Assembly (NCBI RefSeq): GCF_001440405.1
Contig: NZ_LLXX01000136.1
Coordinates: 6,937 to 56,036, forward strand
Direction: 5' to 3'
Origin: Bradyrhizobium valentinum
GTDB lineage: Bacteria > Pseudomonadota > Alphaproteobacteria > Rhizobiales > Xanthobacteraceae
DNA length: 49,100 nt
Each line of letters opens with the position of its first letter. Position 1 is the stretch's first letter. Positions 35,005 to 43,951 of the stretch are shown here, in pieces. Under the pieces are notes generated by a model. It was not told the DNA's origin and did no database searches. It saw only the letters and a program-made list of their open reading frames with translations. The translations under genes and the position numbers were made by a program.

Positions 35005-36015
35005 TCAGCGGACCTCGGCGAGATAGCGGTCGACAAAGCCTTTTTGCATGTTTTCCATCTGGCCCCAGTCGACGTTCTTCGCGCGCGCATATTCGCTGTC
35101 GGGCAGGAATTTCTTCTTGACCGCTTCGGGCAGATCGATCGGCCGCGCCGGGCGGAGGTAGGCGTTGGTCCAGATCGCCTGTCCCTTGTCGGACAGAAGA
35201 TAATCCAGCACCTTCTTGGCCTTGTCCTTGTCGGGCGCGTTCTTGACGAGGCCGACGACGTAGGGAAACACCACCGATCCCTCGCAGGGGATCACGAATT
35301 CAAAATTTCCCTTCTCTGAATATTTCGCGCGATAGGCGTTGAAATCATAGTCGAACAGGATCGGCATCTCGCCGGAAACAACGCGGGCGTAGGAAGTCTG
35401 CTTGGGAACGATTGGGTCGTTCTTCCGCAAGTCCTTGAAGAAGTTAATCGCAGGATCGAAGTTTGCTTCGGAGCCACCGAGCGCCAAATTGATGGCGACC
35501 GCGCCGACGTAACCGACGGCGGCCGAGGACGGATCGAGATAGCCGACCATGCCCTTATAATCGGACTTCAGGAGATCCTTCCAGCAGGCCGGCACCGGCT
35601 TGCCGCCGAGAGCGTCCTTGTTCACGAATAGGCCGAGCGTGCCGGAATGAATCGTGGTCCAGTGGCCGTCGGCATCCTTCAGGCCGGCAGGAACCTGATC
35701 CCATTTCGCAGGCTTGTAGGGCTCGAGCGCATCCTGTGCCTTGGCCTTCATGCCGAAGGTGACACCGAAATAGCCGATATCGCCGACCGGGTTGCTCTTC
35801 TCGGCCAGTATCTGAGCCAACGCTTGGCCGGAATTCTTGTTGTCGTGCGGGATATCGTAGTTGAGATCGGCTTTAATGGCCTTCAGCATGGAGGCCCAGT
35901 CCGCCCATTCTGGCGGGCAATTGTAGCAGATGACGTCGGCCGCTTTGGCGGATTGCCAGGGCGCCATCAGCAGCAACAGCGCCAACGGAGCGAGAACAAA
36001 GCGGGCGGTCTTCAT
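35005..36015 (-). CDS. ABC importer substrate-binding protein (phosphonate/Fe-type fold)
   Basis: A 336-residue periplasmic binding protein with a Sec signal (about 1-25, ending SAKAA). The mature part, which includes VGDIGYFGVTFGMKAKAQ and NFDPAINFFKDLRKNDPIVP, belongs to the iron/2-aminoethylphosphonate/polyamine family 1 folds. It heads the operon that contains permeases, ATPase and a GpdQ/CpdA-like phosphodiesterase. A perfect 15 bp palindrome lies 19 bp upstream of its start and is a likely operator. Ligand could be a phosphodiester or phosphonate, judged from the linked hydrolase. Confidence 0.91.
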   Translation of the reverse strand: MKTARFVLAPLALLLLMAPWQSAKAADVICYNCPPEWADWASMLKAIKADLNYDIPHDNKNSGQALAQILAEKSNPVGDIGYFGVTFGMKAKAQDALEPYKPAKWDQVPAGLKDADGHWTTIHSGTLGLFVNKDALGGKPVPACWKDLLKSDYKGMVGYLDPSSAAVGYVGAVAINLALGGSEANFDPAINFFKDLRKNDPIVPKQTSYARVVSGEMPILFDYDFNAYRAKYSEKGNFEFVIPCEGSVVFPYVVGLVKNAPDKDKAKKVLDYLLSDKGQAIWTNAYLRPARPIDLPEAVKKKFLPDSEYARAKNVDWGQMENMQKGFVDRYLAEVR

Positions 36016-36033
36016 GGGTCACTCCAGATTAAC

Positions 36034-36048
36034 ATCGCAATTTGCGAT
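36034..36048. promoter_or_regulatory. Perfect palindrome, likely operator before the ABC/phosphodiesterase operon
   Basis: ATCGCAA and TTGCGAT flank one central T, giving a perfect 15 bp palindrome. It lies 19 bp before the binding-protein start codon and in the intergenic region shared with the divergent alcohol dehydrogenase gene. Position and symmetry fit a dimeric repressor site covering the operon leader. Confidence 0.6.
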
Positions 36049-36197
36049 TTCAGTATCAGTCGGTGTGCAAGTATAGACCGCGTATGAACGTTTTGCGACA
36101 AGCCGTGTTGCTATGCAGCAAGCTGCAACGCCAGAGGCATCCGGCAATTTCGCAGGTCGGCGATTTCCGCTAGCATCCAACGCGAGAGGAGATGACC

Positions 36198-37352
36198 ATG
36201 TACCAACCTCCAGGCGTGAAGGCGTCGCCCGATCTTCCGATTCCTGACCGGATGAGAGCCTGGGTGCTCGGCGATCCGGATCAGCTTCTGCTGCAAGAGA
36301 AGCCGGTACCCGTTCCCTCACGCGCCGAAGTTCTGATCCGGATCGATGCGGTTGCGATCTGCGCCACCGATCTCGAAATCATTCATCGGGGCTCGCCAGC
36401 CAGCATTGGAGGCGGCCTGCCCTTCAACAAGAATTTCACGCCGGGCCACGAATATATGGGCACGGTCGCCGCGCTCGGGCCTGACGTCGACGAATTCGAA
36501 ATCGGAGAGCGGATCAGCGTGGAGATCCACGCCGGCTGCGGCCAATGCAAACGCTGTCGCCAGGGCATGTATACGTCATGTCTGAACTACGGGAAGCCGG
36601 AGAAGGGCCATCGCGCGAACGGCTTCACGACAGACGGCGGCTTCGCCCAATACGCCATCAATCACATCAACACACTGGCGCGGGTGCCCGACGCCATGAG
36701 CGACGCCGAGGCAACGCTCGTCGTTACCGCGGGAACCTCGATGTATGGGCTGACGGAGTTGGGAGGGCTGGTGGCCGGCGAGAGCGTCGTGGTGATTGGT
36801 CCGGGGCCAATCGGACTACTCGCGGTCGCCGTCGCCAAGGCGCTCGGCGCAAGCCCGGTCATCCTGACGGGAACGCGCAACAAAAGGCTAGCGATCGGTC
36901 AGGAGCTCGGCGCCGACCGTGTCATCAATATCAACGACGAGGACGCGGTTGAGGTGGTCAAACAACTCACCGGTGGCATCGGCGCAGACTATGTGGTCGA
37001 GTGCGCCGGCAACGAGGCGACGATCAACCAGGCCATTCACATGACCAATCGCGGCGGGAAAATATGCCTCGCCGCGTTTCCTCATGATCCAGTCACGATG
37101 GATCTCGCGCATCTCGTGAAGAACAACATCTATGCCTACGGCATTCGTGGCGAAGGCCGCAGCGCCACCCGCCGCGCCATGGCGCTGATGGCGGAAAAGC
37201 GTTTCGACGCCACGAAAATCCATACCCACACATTTCCGCTGGCCGACCTGCCGACTGCGCTGCGCTATGCCCGCGAGCGCATCGACGATGCGATCAAGGT
37301 GGTTGTGACCAACCGGCAGGCGGGCGCGATCACGAACGCGGCTGCCGAATAG
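36198..37352 (+). CDS. Zinc-dependent medium-chain alcohol dehydrogenase
   Basis: A 384-residue MDR enzyme. Catalytic zinc site features are ICATDLE and GHEYMGTV. The structural-zinc Cys set reads CGQCKRCRQGMYTSC. The NAD-binding loop is VVIGPGPIGLLAVAVAK. The second ATG (36198) is preferred over that at 36192 because GAGAGGAG lies six bases before it. It is transcribed alone, divergent from the ABC operon and convergent with the third hydroxylase operon. It probably oxidises an alcohol intermediate; related enzymes include sorbitol and threonine dehydrogenase-like proteins. Confidence 0.93.
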   Translation: MYQPPGVKASPDLPIPDRMRAWVLGDPDQLLLQEKPVPVPSRAEVLIRIDAVAICATDLEIIHRGSPASIGGGLPFNKNFTPGHEYMGTVAALGPDVDEFEIGERISVEIHAGCGQCKRCRQGMYTSCLNYGKPEKGHRANGFTTDGGFAQYAINHINTLARVPDAMSDAEATLVVTAGTSMYGLTELGGLVAGESVVVIGPGPIGLLAVAVAKALGASPVILTGTRNKRLAIGQELGADRVININDEDAVEVVKQLTGGIGADYVVECAGNEATINQAIHMTNRGGKICLAAFPHDPVTMDLAHLVKNNIYAYGIRGEGRSATRRAMALMAEKRFDATKIHTHTFPLADLPTALRYARERIDDAIKVVVTNRQAGAITNAAAE

Positions 37353-37389
37353 CACGAACGGCGGCAGTCACCGCCCTTCGAACTTCATA

Positions 37390-39783
37390 CTAGATTCGTC
37401 CCAAGGCGGTCAGGACAACCTGAGGCGTCAGAGGAATCTCCGTGATAATTGTTCCGAACGGCCTGAGTGCGTCATTGACCGCATTGGTTACGGCCGCCGC
37501 CGCACCTGCCGTCCCGGCCTCGCCCGCGCCCTTCGCACCCAGCTCGGATTCCATTGTCGGTGAGACCACATGCCCGACATCGATATCCGGCATCTCACCG
37601 GACATCGGAACCAGATAATCAGCCATATTGGCGTTCGTGAGCTGGCCGCGTTCGTCATACACGCATTTCTCAAACAGCGCCGCGCCAAGGCCCTGCACCA
37701 CGCCACCCCTGATCTGCTCATCGACCAGCTGGGGGTTGATGATGGTGCCGCAATCCTCGACCACCCAATGCTTCAGCAGCTTGATAAAGCCGGTATCGAT
37801 ATCGACCTCCAACCACGAGGCCTGAACGCCGTTGGTGAAGGCGAAAGGGTATTCGCGCGGGACAAAGTGCCTGGTAGCCATCAGTTCGGCCTGAATGCCC
37901 GGCGGCAGCGTGTCGGGACGGAAATAGACAATCCGCGCGAGTTCGCTCAACTCGATCCGCGGCGTACTATCGACGGCATTCACGACAGCATTGTTGACGA
38001 TGTCGAGTTCACCCGGCGCAGCCTGGAGGATGGCGGCTGCGACGTCGAGTATGTTCTTGCGCAGTACCTTGGTGGCCTGCAGTGCGGCCTCACCGCCAAT
38101 GCCGGCGCCACGAGAGGCCCAGGTGCCCCCGCCATACGGCGTGTTGTCGGTGTCGCCCAGGATCACGCGAACACGGTCCATCGAGACGCCAAGCACGCTG
38201 CCAACGATCTGTGCCGTGAGCGATTCCGAGCCCTGCCCCTGCTCAGTTATACTGGTCTGGCAAATCACCGAGCCCTGAGCATCGAGCCGCACCGCGACGC
38301 CGTCCTGGGAAGATATTTTCGCGCCCCCGACACCATAGAAGGCAGCGCTGGGATTGGTGACCTCGATGAAGCTGGCGATCCCGATACCCCGATGGATATT
38401 TCTTGTTCGCAAGGCCACCTGCTCCGCGCGCAGCGCGTCGTAATCCATCATCCCGATGAGCTTGGCGAGCGCTGCGTGATGCGACAGTTGTTCGAAGCGC
38501 AAACCCGATGGTGAGGCGCAGGGATAGGCGTTATCGGAAATCAGATTACGGCGACGGATTTCGATCGGGTCCATGCCGATCTTCATGGCCGCCAGATCGA
38601 CCAGACCTTCCGTCACCGAACAGGCGATCGGATGGCCGACGGCGCGGTACTGGCACATCACATTCTTGTTCTGGAATACGACGCGAGCCCGGGCGCGGTA
38701 GTTCCTGGTCGCATAGGGGCCGCCGACGAGATTAACGACCTGATTGGCCTCGATCGCGCTGGTGCGCGGATACATCGAATAGGGTCCGATACCCGTGAGA
38801 TCGTCGATTTCGAATGCCGTGATGGTGCCGTCGCGATTGACGCCGATCTTTCCCTTGCAGCGATGGTCGCGGGCATGAATGTCGGTGTTGAAGCTCTCGA
38901 CCCGATCGGCGACGAATTTGACCGGACGCCGCAGCAGCTTGGATAGCGCGTAAGTTGCCATCTCGTCGGCATAGATATGGACCTTAATGCCGAAGGAGCC
39001 GCCAACGTCCTTGCAGACCACGCGGACCTGCGATTCCTTCAAACCGAGATGGAGCGCTGCGATATTTTGCACCATATGCGGCGCTTGCGTGCCTTGATAG
39101 ATGGTCAACCTTGCTTCCGCGGCATTCCAGTCTGCTACCACCGCGCGTGGTTCCAGCGTCACGCCGGTGTGCCGCCCAAAAACGAAGTCTGCCTCCACCA
39201 CCTCGTCGGATTCGGCAAAGGCCTGATCGACGGCGCCTGCGTCGTGATTGCGCTCAAAAGCCAGGTTGTCACCGAGCGAGGCATGGATTACGGCTGTCGC
39301 TGGATCGAGCGCGGTGCGCATATCCGTTACGGCATCGAGCTCCTCATATTCGATCGAGACAAGCTCCGCGGCGTCCTCGGCCTGCGCGCGGCTGCTCGCC
39401 ACTACGGCCGCGACCGCTTCACCCTGCCAACACACGCGGTCAACCGCGATAGCGCTTTGCGGAGCGGATTTGAGGCCCTTCAAATGCGAGAGTACGCCGA
39501 CCCACGGCGTAATGACGGTCGAGAGCTCCCTACCTGAAACGACCGCAATCACGCCCGGCATCTGTTTGGCCGTCGAAGCTTCGATGCCATTAATCTTCGC
39601 ATGCGCGTGCGGCGAGCGCAGAAACACGACGTGCGCCATGCGCGGCAGCTCGATGTCGCTGACATAGAGCCCGCGCCCCTGCATAAGCCGGTCGAGGTTC
39701 GGCCGTGGCACTGTCTTGCCGATATAGGAGTTCGGACGGTCCAGCGCAGAAAGCGTTTCAGAATTTGCCCGGGCTGATGTCAT
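37390..39783 (-). CDS. Molybdopterin-binding subunit of the third XDH-family hydroxylase (CoxL-like)
   Basis: A 797-residue large subunit with the CoxL/CutL order: a/b-hammerhead first (about 25-135, RLMQGRGLYVSDIELPRMAH), then Mo-cofactor domains with KDVGGSFGIKVH, WASRGAGIGGEAA and the C-terminal GAGEAGTAGAAAAVTNAVND that provides the catalytic Glu. The active-site loop is QYRAVGHP, not the AYRCSFR of true carbon monoxide dehydrogenase, so CO oxidation is unlikely. The ATG at 39783 overlaps the Fe-S gene stop (ATGA). No signal peptide, therefore cytoplasmic. Expected to hydroxylate a heterocycle or aldehyde. Confidence 0.94.
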   Translation of the reverse strand: MTSARANSETLSALDRPNSYIGKTVPRPNLDRLMQGRGLYVSDIELPRMAHVVFLRSPHAHAKINGIEASTAKQMPGVIAVVSGRELSTVITPWVGVLSHLKGLKSAPQSAIAVDRVCWQGEAVAAVVASSRAQAEDAAELVSIEYEELDAVTDMRTALDPATAVIHASLGDNLAFERNHDAGAVDQAFAESDEVVEADFVFGRHTGVTLEPRAVVADWNAAEARLTIYQGTQAPHMVQNIAALHLGLKESQVRVVCKDVGGSFGIKVHIYADEMATYALSKLLRRPVKFVADRVESFNTDIHARDHRCKGKIGVNRDGTITAFEIDDLTGIGPYSMYPRTSAIEANQVVNLVGGPYATRNYRARARVVFQNKNVMCQYRAVGHPIACSVTEGLVDLAAMKIGMDPIEIRRRNLISDNAYPCASPSGLRFEQLSHHAALAKLIGMMDYDALRAEQVALRTRNIHRGIGIASFIEVTNPSAAFYGVGGAKISSQDGVAVRLDAQGSVICQTSITEQGQGSESLTAQIVGSVLGVSMDRVRVILGDTDNTPYGGGTWASRGAGIGGEAALQATKVLRKNILDVAAAILQAAPGELDIVNNAVVNAVDSTPRIELSELARIVYFRPDTLPPGIQAELMATRHFVPREYPFAFTNGVQASWLEVDIDTGFIKLLKHWVVEDCGTIINPQLVDEQIRGGVVQGLGAALFEKCVYDERGQLTNANMADYLVPMSGEMPDIDVGHVVSPTMESELGAKGAGEAGTAGAAAAVTNAVNDALRPFGTIITEIPLTPQVVLTALGRI

Positions 39784-40265
39784 GGCAGGCGTCCGCTGCG
39801 TGCCTGCGCCGTGGTCTCGATCGCGTCGACAATTGCCTGGTAGCCTGTGCAGCGACAATAATTGCCGGAAAGATGTTCGCGGATCTGTTCTCGGTCCAGA
39901 GACGCCGATTGCTTCAGCAGATCCTGCGCCGCCATCAGCATCCCCGGCGTACAGAAGCCGCATTGCAGTGCGTTACGTTCCCGGAACGCAGACTGCAAAT
40001 CCGCAATCTCACCGCTGTCGGATAGCCCCTCGATCGTCTCAACCGTTGCATTGTGCGTCTGCACCGCAAGCATCAAACAGGAACGGACAATATCGCCATT
40101 GACGCGGACCGTGCATGCACCGCACACCCCGTGTTCGCACCCGACATGCGTGCCGGTAAGCTTGAGATGCTCGCGAAGAAAATCAGCCAAGTTGAGCCGC
40201 GGCAGTATATTCGCTTCAATACGCTCACCATTAACACTCAGCGAAATCGCAACCGCAGCCGTCAC
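39780..40265 (-). CDS. [2Fe-2S] subunit of the third hydroxylase (CoxS-like)
   Basis: A 161-residue small subunit with GCEHGVCGACTV, QCGFCTPGMLMAAQDLL and NYCRCTGYQ, i.e. all eight cluster Cys. A GTG start overlaps the FAD-subunit stop by 4 bp (GTGA). It relays electrons from the Mo site to the FAD subunit encoded before it. Length and motifs are typical of CoxS and nicotine/xanthine-type small subunits. Confidence 0.95.
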   Translation of the reverse strand: MTAAVAISLSVNGERIEANILPRLNLADFLREHLKLTGTHVGCEHGVCGACTVRVNGDIVRSCLMLAVQTHNATVETIEGLSDSGEIADLQSAFRERNALQCGFCTPGMLMAAQDLLKQSASLDREQIREHLSGNYCRCTGYQAIVDAIETTAQARSGRLP

Positions 40266-41143
40266 GCCGATGCTCCCGTGCAGAGATCAGGGCGGGCAAG
40301 CAACGACGATACGCATCGTGTCAACAGGACCTTCGCCAGATGCCGACGCATGGTAGGTGTCGCCTGTTGATCCTCCAGCGGATCCAGCTCATCATTCAAT
40401 GCGGAAGATGCCTCGGCCAACACCGCAGGCGTGACGGCGACATCAACCAGTTTGCCGGCAGACTTAGCTAGCAGCGGGCGATCACCGACGGCAAAGAAGC
40501 CAAGGCGAAGATCGGCGAACTGTCCATCCTTGACGAGGGCTTGTGCTGCGAGGCCGACGATCGCATAGTCGCCATGACGGCGGGCGAACTCATGAAAGAA
40601 ATGCGTCGAACTCTTTGGGATCACCGGCAACTCGACAGCGACCAACAGTTCCTGCGGCGTCAGCGCGGTCTCGTAGATTCCGGCAAAGAACTGGTTTGCC
40701 GCAATCCGCCGCTCGCCGCTCGGCCCGCAAACAACAATGGTCGCGCCAAGCGTCAGCATGCAGGCCGGCAGCTCCGAAGCTGGATCTGCCTGCGCAAGGC
40801 TCCCCCCAATGGTCCCGCGGTTGCGGATCGCGGGATGGGCGACATGGGTGACAGCATCCCTCAGCAAGGGAGCATGGGCTGCTATCTCCGGAGATTTCAA
40901 CAGATCGACGTGACGTGTCAGCGCACCGATGGTGAGGACACCTCCCTTCACCACAACCCCGCGCAACTCGGCCAACTCGCTGATATCGACAACAAGTTCG
41001 GGCGCGATCAAGCGTAGATTCATCGCCGGCAGCAGGCTCTGGCCGCCCGACAACACCTTGGCCTTCTCGCCATGCGCGGTCAGCAATTCCAGCGCATTTG
41101 CGACGCTGGTCGCGCGAGCGTAAGCGAAAGCCGAGGCTTTCAT
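40262..41143 (-). CDS. FAD-binding subunit of the third hydroxylase (CoxM-like)
   Basis: A 293-residue medium subunit with the FAD motifs KVLSGGQSLLPAMNLR (about 32-47) and IRNRGTIGGSLAQADPASEL (about 105-124). The ATG at 41143 is chosen because GGAGG lies 11 bp upstream; the frame is open for 30 more codons. It is first in the operon, with a complete M-S-L order. This is the only one of the three XDH-family enzymes in the window that has its own FAD subunit, so it can use NAD or quinone-linked acceptors. Confidence 0.94.
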   Translation of the reverse strand: MKASAFAYARATSVANALELLTAHGEKAKVLSGGQSLLPAMNLRLIAPELVVDISELAELRGVVVKGGVLTIGALTRHVDLLKSPEIAAHAPLLRDAVTHVAHPAIRNRGTIGGSLAQADPASELPACMLTLGATIVVCGPSGERRIAANQFFAGIYETALTPQELLVAVELPVIPKSSTHFFHEFARRHGDYAIVGLAAQALVKDGQFADLRLGFFAVGDRPLLAKSAGKLVDVAVTPAVLAEASSALNDELDPLEDQQATPTMRRHLAKVLLTRCVSSLLARPDLCTGASA

Positions 41144-41322
41144 TTTTGGCGTGACCTCCCCGGCCCACACGATCGGCATTTTCGCGGGATTAGACGGCTG
41201 AGACTGCCAAAGGTCAAGTTTGTTGTCGGGCAATTATTTCGACTTTGAGCTTGTTTTCGTGCGGCGAACGACGCACGTTCTGTGCCAAACGAAAAAGCCT
41301 GCCTTTCGGGGAAGAGCAGACC

Positions 41323-42429
41323 ATGAAGCTTGGGTTCTTTACGATGCCGATCCATCCTGTCGACAAGGATTGGCGGCTTTCGCTCAAGGAGGATCGAGAG
41401 GCTTTCCTGCTAGCTGACGAGCTCGGATTCACCGAGGGCTATGTCGGCGAGCACACCACCGACAGAGCCGAGAACATTACGTCCTGCATAGCTTTCATGG
41501 CATGGCTCGCTGCGGCAACCAGGCGGATCAAGCTTGGCACCGGCACCGTCAACATGCCGAACGCTCATCCGGCTGCTATTGCAGCCTCGATCGCCATGCT
41601 CGATCACATGCTCGACGGACGCCTGATCTTCGGTATCAGCCCCGGTGGCCTGCTCTCGGACGCGGAAGTGTTCGGTAACCTTGAAGCGGACAGGAATGCC
41701 ATGTTCCTGGAGGCGATCAACCAGGTGCTTCAGATCTGGGCCAGCGATCCCCCGTACAATCTTCGCGGCAATTACTGGAACATATCGGTTCAGAAAACCC
41801 TGATCGAGGACATTGGCCAGGGCTTCATTCCGCGCCCGCTGCAACAGCCGCACCCGCCAATCGTGGTGACGGCGGTGGCGCCGTTCTCTAAAGGCGTAAC
41901 GGAAGCCGCCGCACGTGGTTGGGATCCTATCTCCGCAAACTTCCTGATGCCGGCCTGGGTGAAAAGCCATTGGCCGAAATATGTCGAGGGTTGCGAACGC
42001 GCGGGCCGCCCTGCGGACACGGCGAATTGGCGCGTTGCCAAGAGCGTGTTCGTCGCCAAGGACGCAGCCACCGCAAAGGCGTATGCCACCGATCCGGACG
42101 GGCCTTATGTCTATTATTATCGCTCGTTGCTTACCAAGCTGAAGCGCGGCGGTCGCATCGAGCTGTTCAAGACACGCCGCGATCAGCCCGACGACGAAGT
42201 GACGCTGGAGTCGATCTGCGAAAAGCTCATCATTCATGGCACTCCGGACAGCGTAGCGGATCAGATAATGGCTTTTCAGGAAGAGATCGGGCCCTTCGGC
42301 ACGCTGCTCTATGCCGGCAAGGACTGGAAAGACCGGGAACTGGGGCGTCAGTCGATGATCCTGATGGCCGAAAAAGTCATGCCGAGGGTCAATGCCGGCG
42401 CGTCCAGCGGCTCCAAAGCCGCCGAATAA
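41323..42429 (+). CDS. LLM-class flavin-dependent monooxygenase
   Basis: A 368-residue bacterial-luciferase-like protein. The barrel starts MKLGFFTMPIHP. Conserved family parts are LGTGTVNMPNAHPAAIAAS and LDHMLDGRLIFGISPGG. The ATG at 41323 follows GGGGAAGAG; an upstream in-frame ATG lacks such a site. These FMN-dependent enzymes need a separate reductase; the flavin reductase gene at 43387-43941 is a candidate. It is followed after 25 bp by a deacetylase-fold gene, so together they may open a ring: RutA, which opens uracil, and LimB-like enzymes belong to the same class. Confidence 0.92.
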   Translation: MKLGFFTMPIHPVDKDWRLSLKEDREAFLLADELGFTEGYVGEHTTDRAENITSCIAFMAWLAAATRRIKLGTGTVNMPNAHPAAIAASIAMLDHMLDGRLIFGISPGGLLSDAEVFGNLEADRNAMFLEAINQVLQIWASDPPYNLRGNYWNISVQKTLIEDIGQGFIPRPLQQPHPPIVVTAVAPFSKGVTEAAARGWDPISANFLMPAWVKSHWPKYVEGCERAGRPADTANWRVAKSVFVAKDAATAKAYATDPDGPYVYYYRSLLTKLKRGGRIELFKTRRDQPDDEVTLESICEKLIIHGTPDSVADQIMAFQEEIGPFGTLLYAGKDWKDRELGRQSMILMAEKVMPRVNAGASSGSKAAE

Positions 42430-42454
42430 CCCGCTTACACGAGGAACGCTTGCC

Positions 42455-43330
42455 GTGGCGCTGAGCGATCGTATCCCCTACCAAGCACAGATCGACCGGC
42501 CGAAGCTCGCACTTCCCGGCGGAAAGAAGCTTGCGGTATGGGTCATCCTCAATGTCGAGGAGTGGCGGATCGAGAACCCCATGCCTCGCACGGTGCTAAG
42601 CCCGCCGATGGGGCAGCCGCTGCTGCCCGATATACCGAACTGGTCATGGCACGAGTACGGCATGCGCGCCGGCTTCTGGCGTCAGTTCAAGGCACTGACC
42701 GACCGCAAAATGCCGGCGACCCTGGCGATCAATGCCAATGTCTGCAATTCCTACCCGCGCGTCGCATCCGCCGCGTTGGAAGCTGGATTCGAATTCATGG
42801 GCCACGGCTTTGTGCAGGGGCCGATGCACAAGGTCGAGAACCAGGCAGACGCCATCAAGCGCTCGGTCGAAACAATTTCAAAGTTTTCGGGGAAGCCGCC
42901 ACGGTCCTGGGAAAGCCCCGGCCTCACCGAGACCGAGGAAACACTTGATCTGCTGCGCCTCAACGGTATCGAGTATGTCGCGGACTGGGTGATCGACGAC
43001 TTGCCGCAGGATATCGCCACGCCTCACGGCACCATCACGACGATCCCCTATTCGGTCGAAACAAATGATATCGTCATCCACGCGCTGCAGCATCTGCCTT
43101 CCGAGCAATTCCTGAAACGCTGCACCGATCAGTTCGACCGGCTATACCTGGAAGGCGCATCTAATGCGCGGATCATGGCAATCTCGATTCACCCCTATAT
43201 TACGGGCGTGCCGCATCGCATCAAGTATCTGGAGGCGCTGCTCGACTATGTGCTTGGTCACGACGGCGTAGCACTGATGACAGCCAGCGAGATTGGCGAC
43301 TGGTATCGCGCAGCGATGGCAAAGAATTGA
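42455..43330 (+). CDS. Polysaccharide-deacetylase-fold hydrolase (PuuE-like)
   Basis: A 291-residue NodB-fold hydrolase. The acidic N-terminal motif LNVEEWRIE is at the position of the usual catalytic Asp/Glu, and GHGFVQGPMH carries His candidates for metal binding. The size and the GHGF motif match the PuuE-type allantoinase/amidohydrolase branch more than cell-wall chitooligosaccharide deacetylases. A GTG start follows GAGGA by 9 bp. It lies 25 bp after the LLM monooxygenase, a pairing that fits oxidative opening of a nitrogen ring followed by amide hydrolysis. Substrate not known. Confidence 0.88.
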   Translation: MALSDRIPYQAQIDRPKLALPGGKKLAVWVILNVEEWRIENPMPRTVLSPPMGQPLLPDIPNWSWHEYGMRAGFWRQFKALTDRKMPATLAINANVCNSYPRVASAALEAGFEFMGHGFVQGPMHKVENQADAIKRSVETISKFSGKPPRSWESPGLTETEETLDLLRLNGIEYVADWVIDDLPQDIATPHGTITTIPYSVETNDIVIHALQHLPSEQFLKRCTDQFDRLYLEGASNARIMAISIHPYITGVPHRIKYLEALLDYVLGHDGVALMTASEIGDWYRAAMAKN

Positions 43331-43386
43331 ATTGCGGGTCTACCACAAGGCCGCCGGAGGTTCAGTAGCGGGATTCGGCGATCCAC

Positions 43387-43941
43387 TCATGGGGACTTGT
43401 CGCCATCCCCGGCAATAAACCGGCCGAAGCTGCCGCGCGCAAACAGCAGCGGTTCCTGCCGATTATAAGCGTAGGCTTCGACGGCACCCAGGAAGATGAT
43501 GTGGTCGCCGCCGTAATACCGGTTGGCCGCGCGGCATTGGAAATTCGCGACGCTGTCGGTCAACACCGGCGCGTTGCCAAGCCCCGGCGCCCAGCTCACG
43601 TCAGCGAACTTGTCATCCGACGATTTGGCAAACCGCGACGCCAGCGCTTGTTGGGAAGCTCCGAGAACATTGACCGCGAAATGGCTGGCATTCTGGAAGA
43701 TCGTAAGTCCTTGAGAAAACATCCCCAGACTCCACAATACCAACGGCGGATTGAGTGACACCGAAGCAAAGGAGTTGCAGGTCACGCCATACGGCCTCCC
43801 ATCCGCCGCCATCGCCGTAACGATGGTGACGCCCGTGGCGAATGTGCCAAGCGCATTGCGAAAATCGCGCGGATCAATCGCCGAGTTGTCGCTGGCAAGT
43901 TCATTGGCCGGATCAGCCGGATGTTTGGGTGCGTCAGACAT
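43387..43941 (-). CDS. Flavin reductase (HpaC/RutF family)
   Basis: A 184-residue NAD(P)H:flavin reductase. Family motifs include FATGVTIVTAMAADGRPYGV, TCNSFASVSLNPPLV and a conserved ANRYYGGDHIIFLGAVEAY. It supplies reduced flavin to a monooxygenase partner. It lies 10 bp after the monooxygenase gene upstream, so the two form a two-component system in one operon. It might also serve the LLM enzyme transcribed towards it. Confidence 0.93.
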   Translation of the reverse strand: MSDAPKHPADPANELASDNSAIDPRDFRNALGTFATGVTIVTAMAADGRPYGVTCNSFASVSLNPPLVLWSLGMFSQGLTIFQNASHFAVNVLGASQQALASRFAKSSDDKFADVSWAPGLGNAPVLTDSVANFQCRAANRYYGGDHIIFLGAVEAYAYNRQEPLLFARGSFGRFIAGDGDKSP

Positions 43942-43951
43942 CCGCCGGGCC

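Noticed and set aside
37390..39783. Possibility that the CoxMSL-like enzyme is a carbon monoxide dehydrogenase
   Set aside because: The active-site loop reads QYRAVGHP and not the Cys-containing AYRCSFR of form I CO dehydrogenase.
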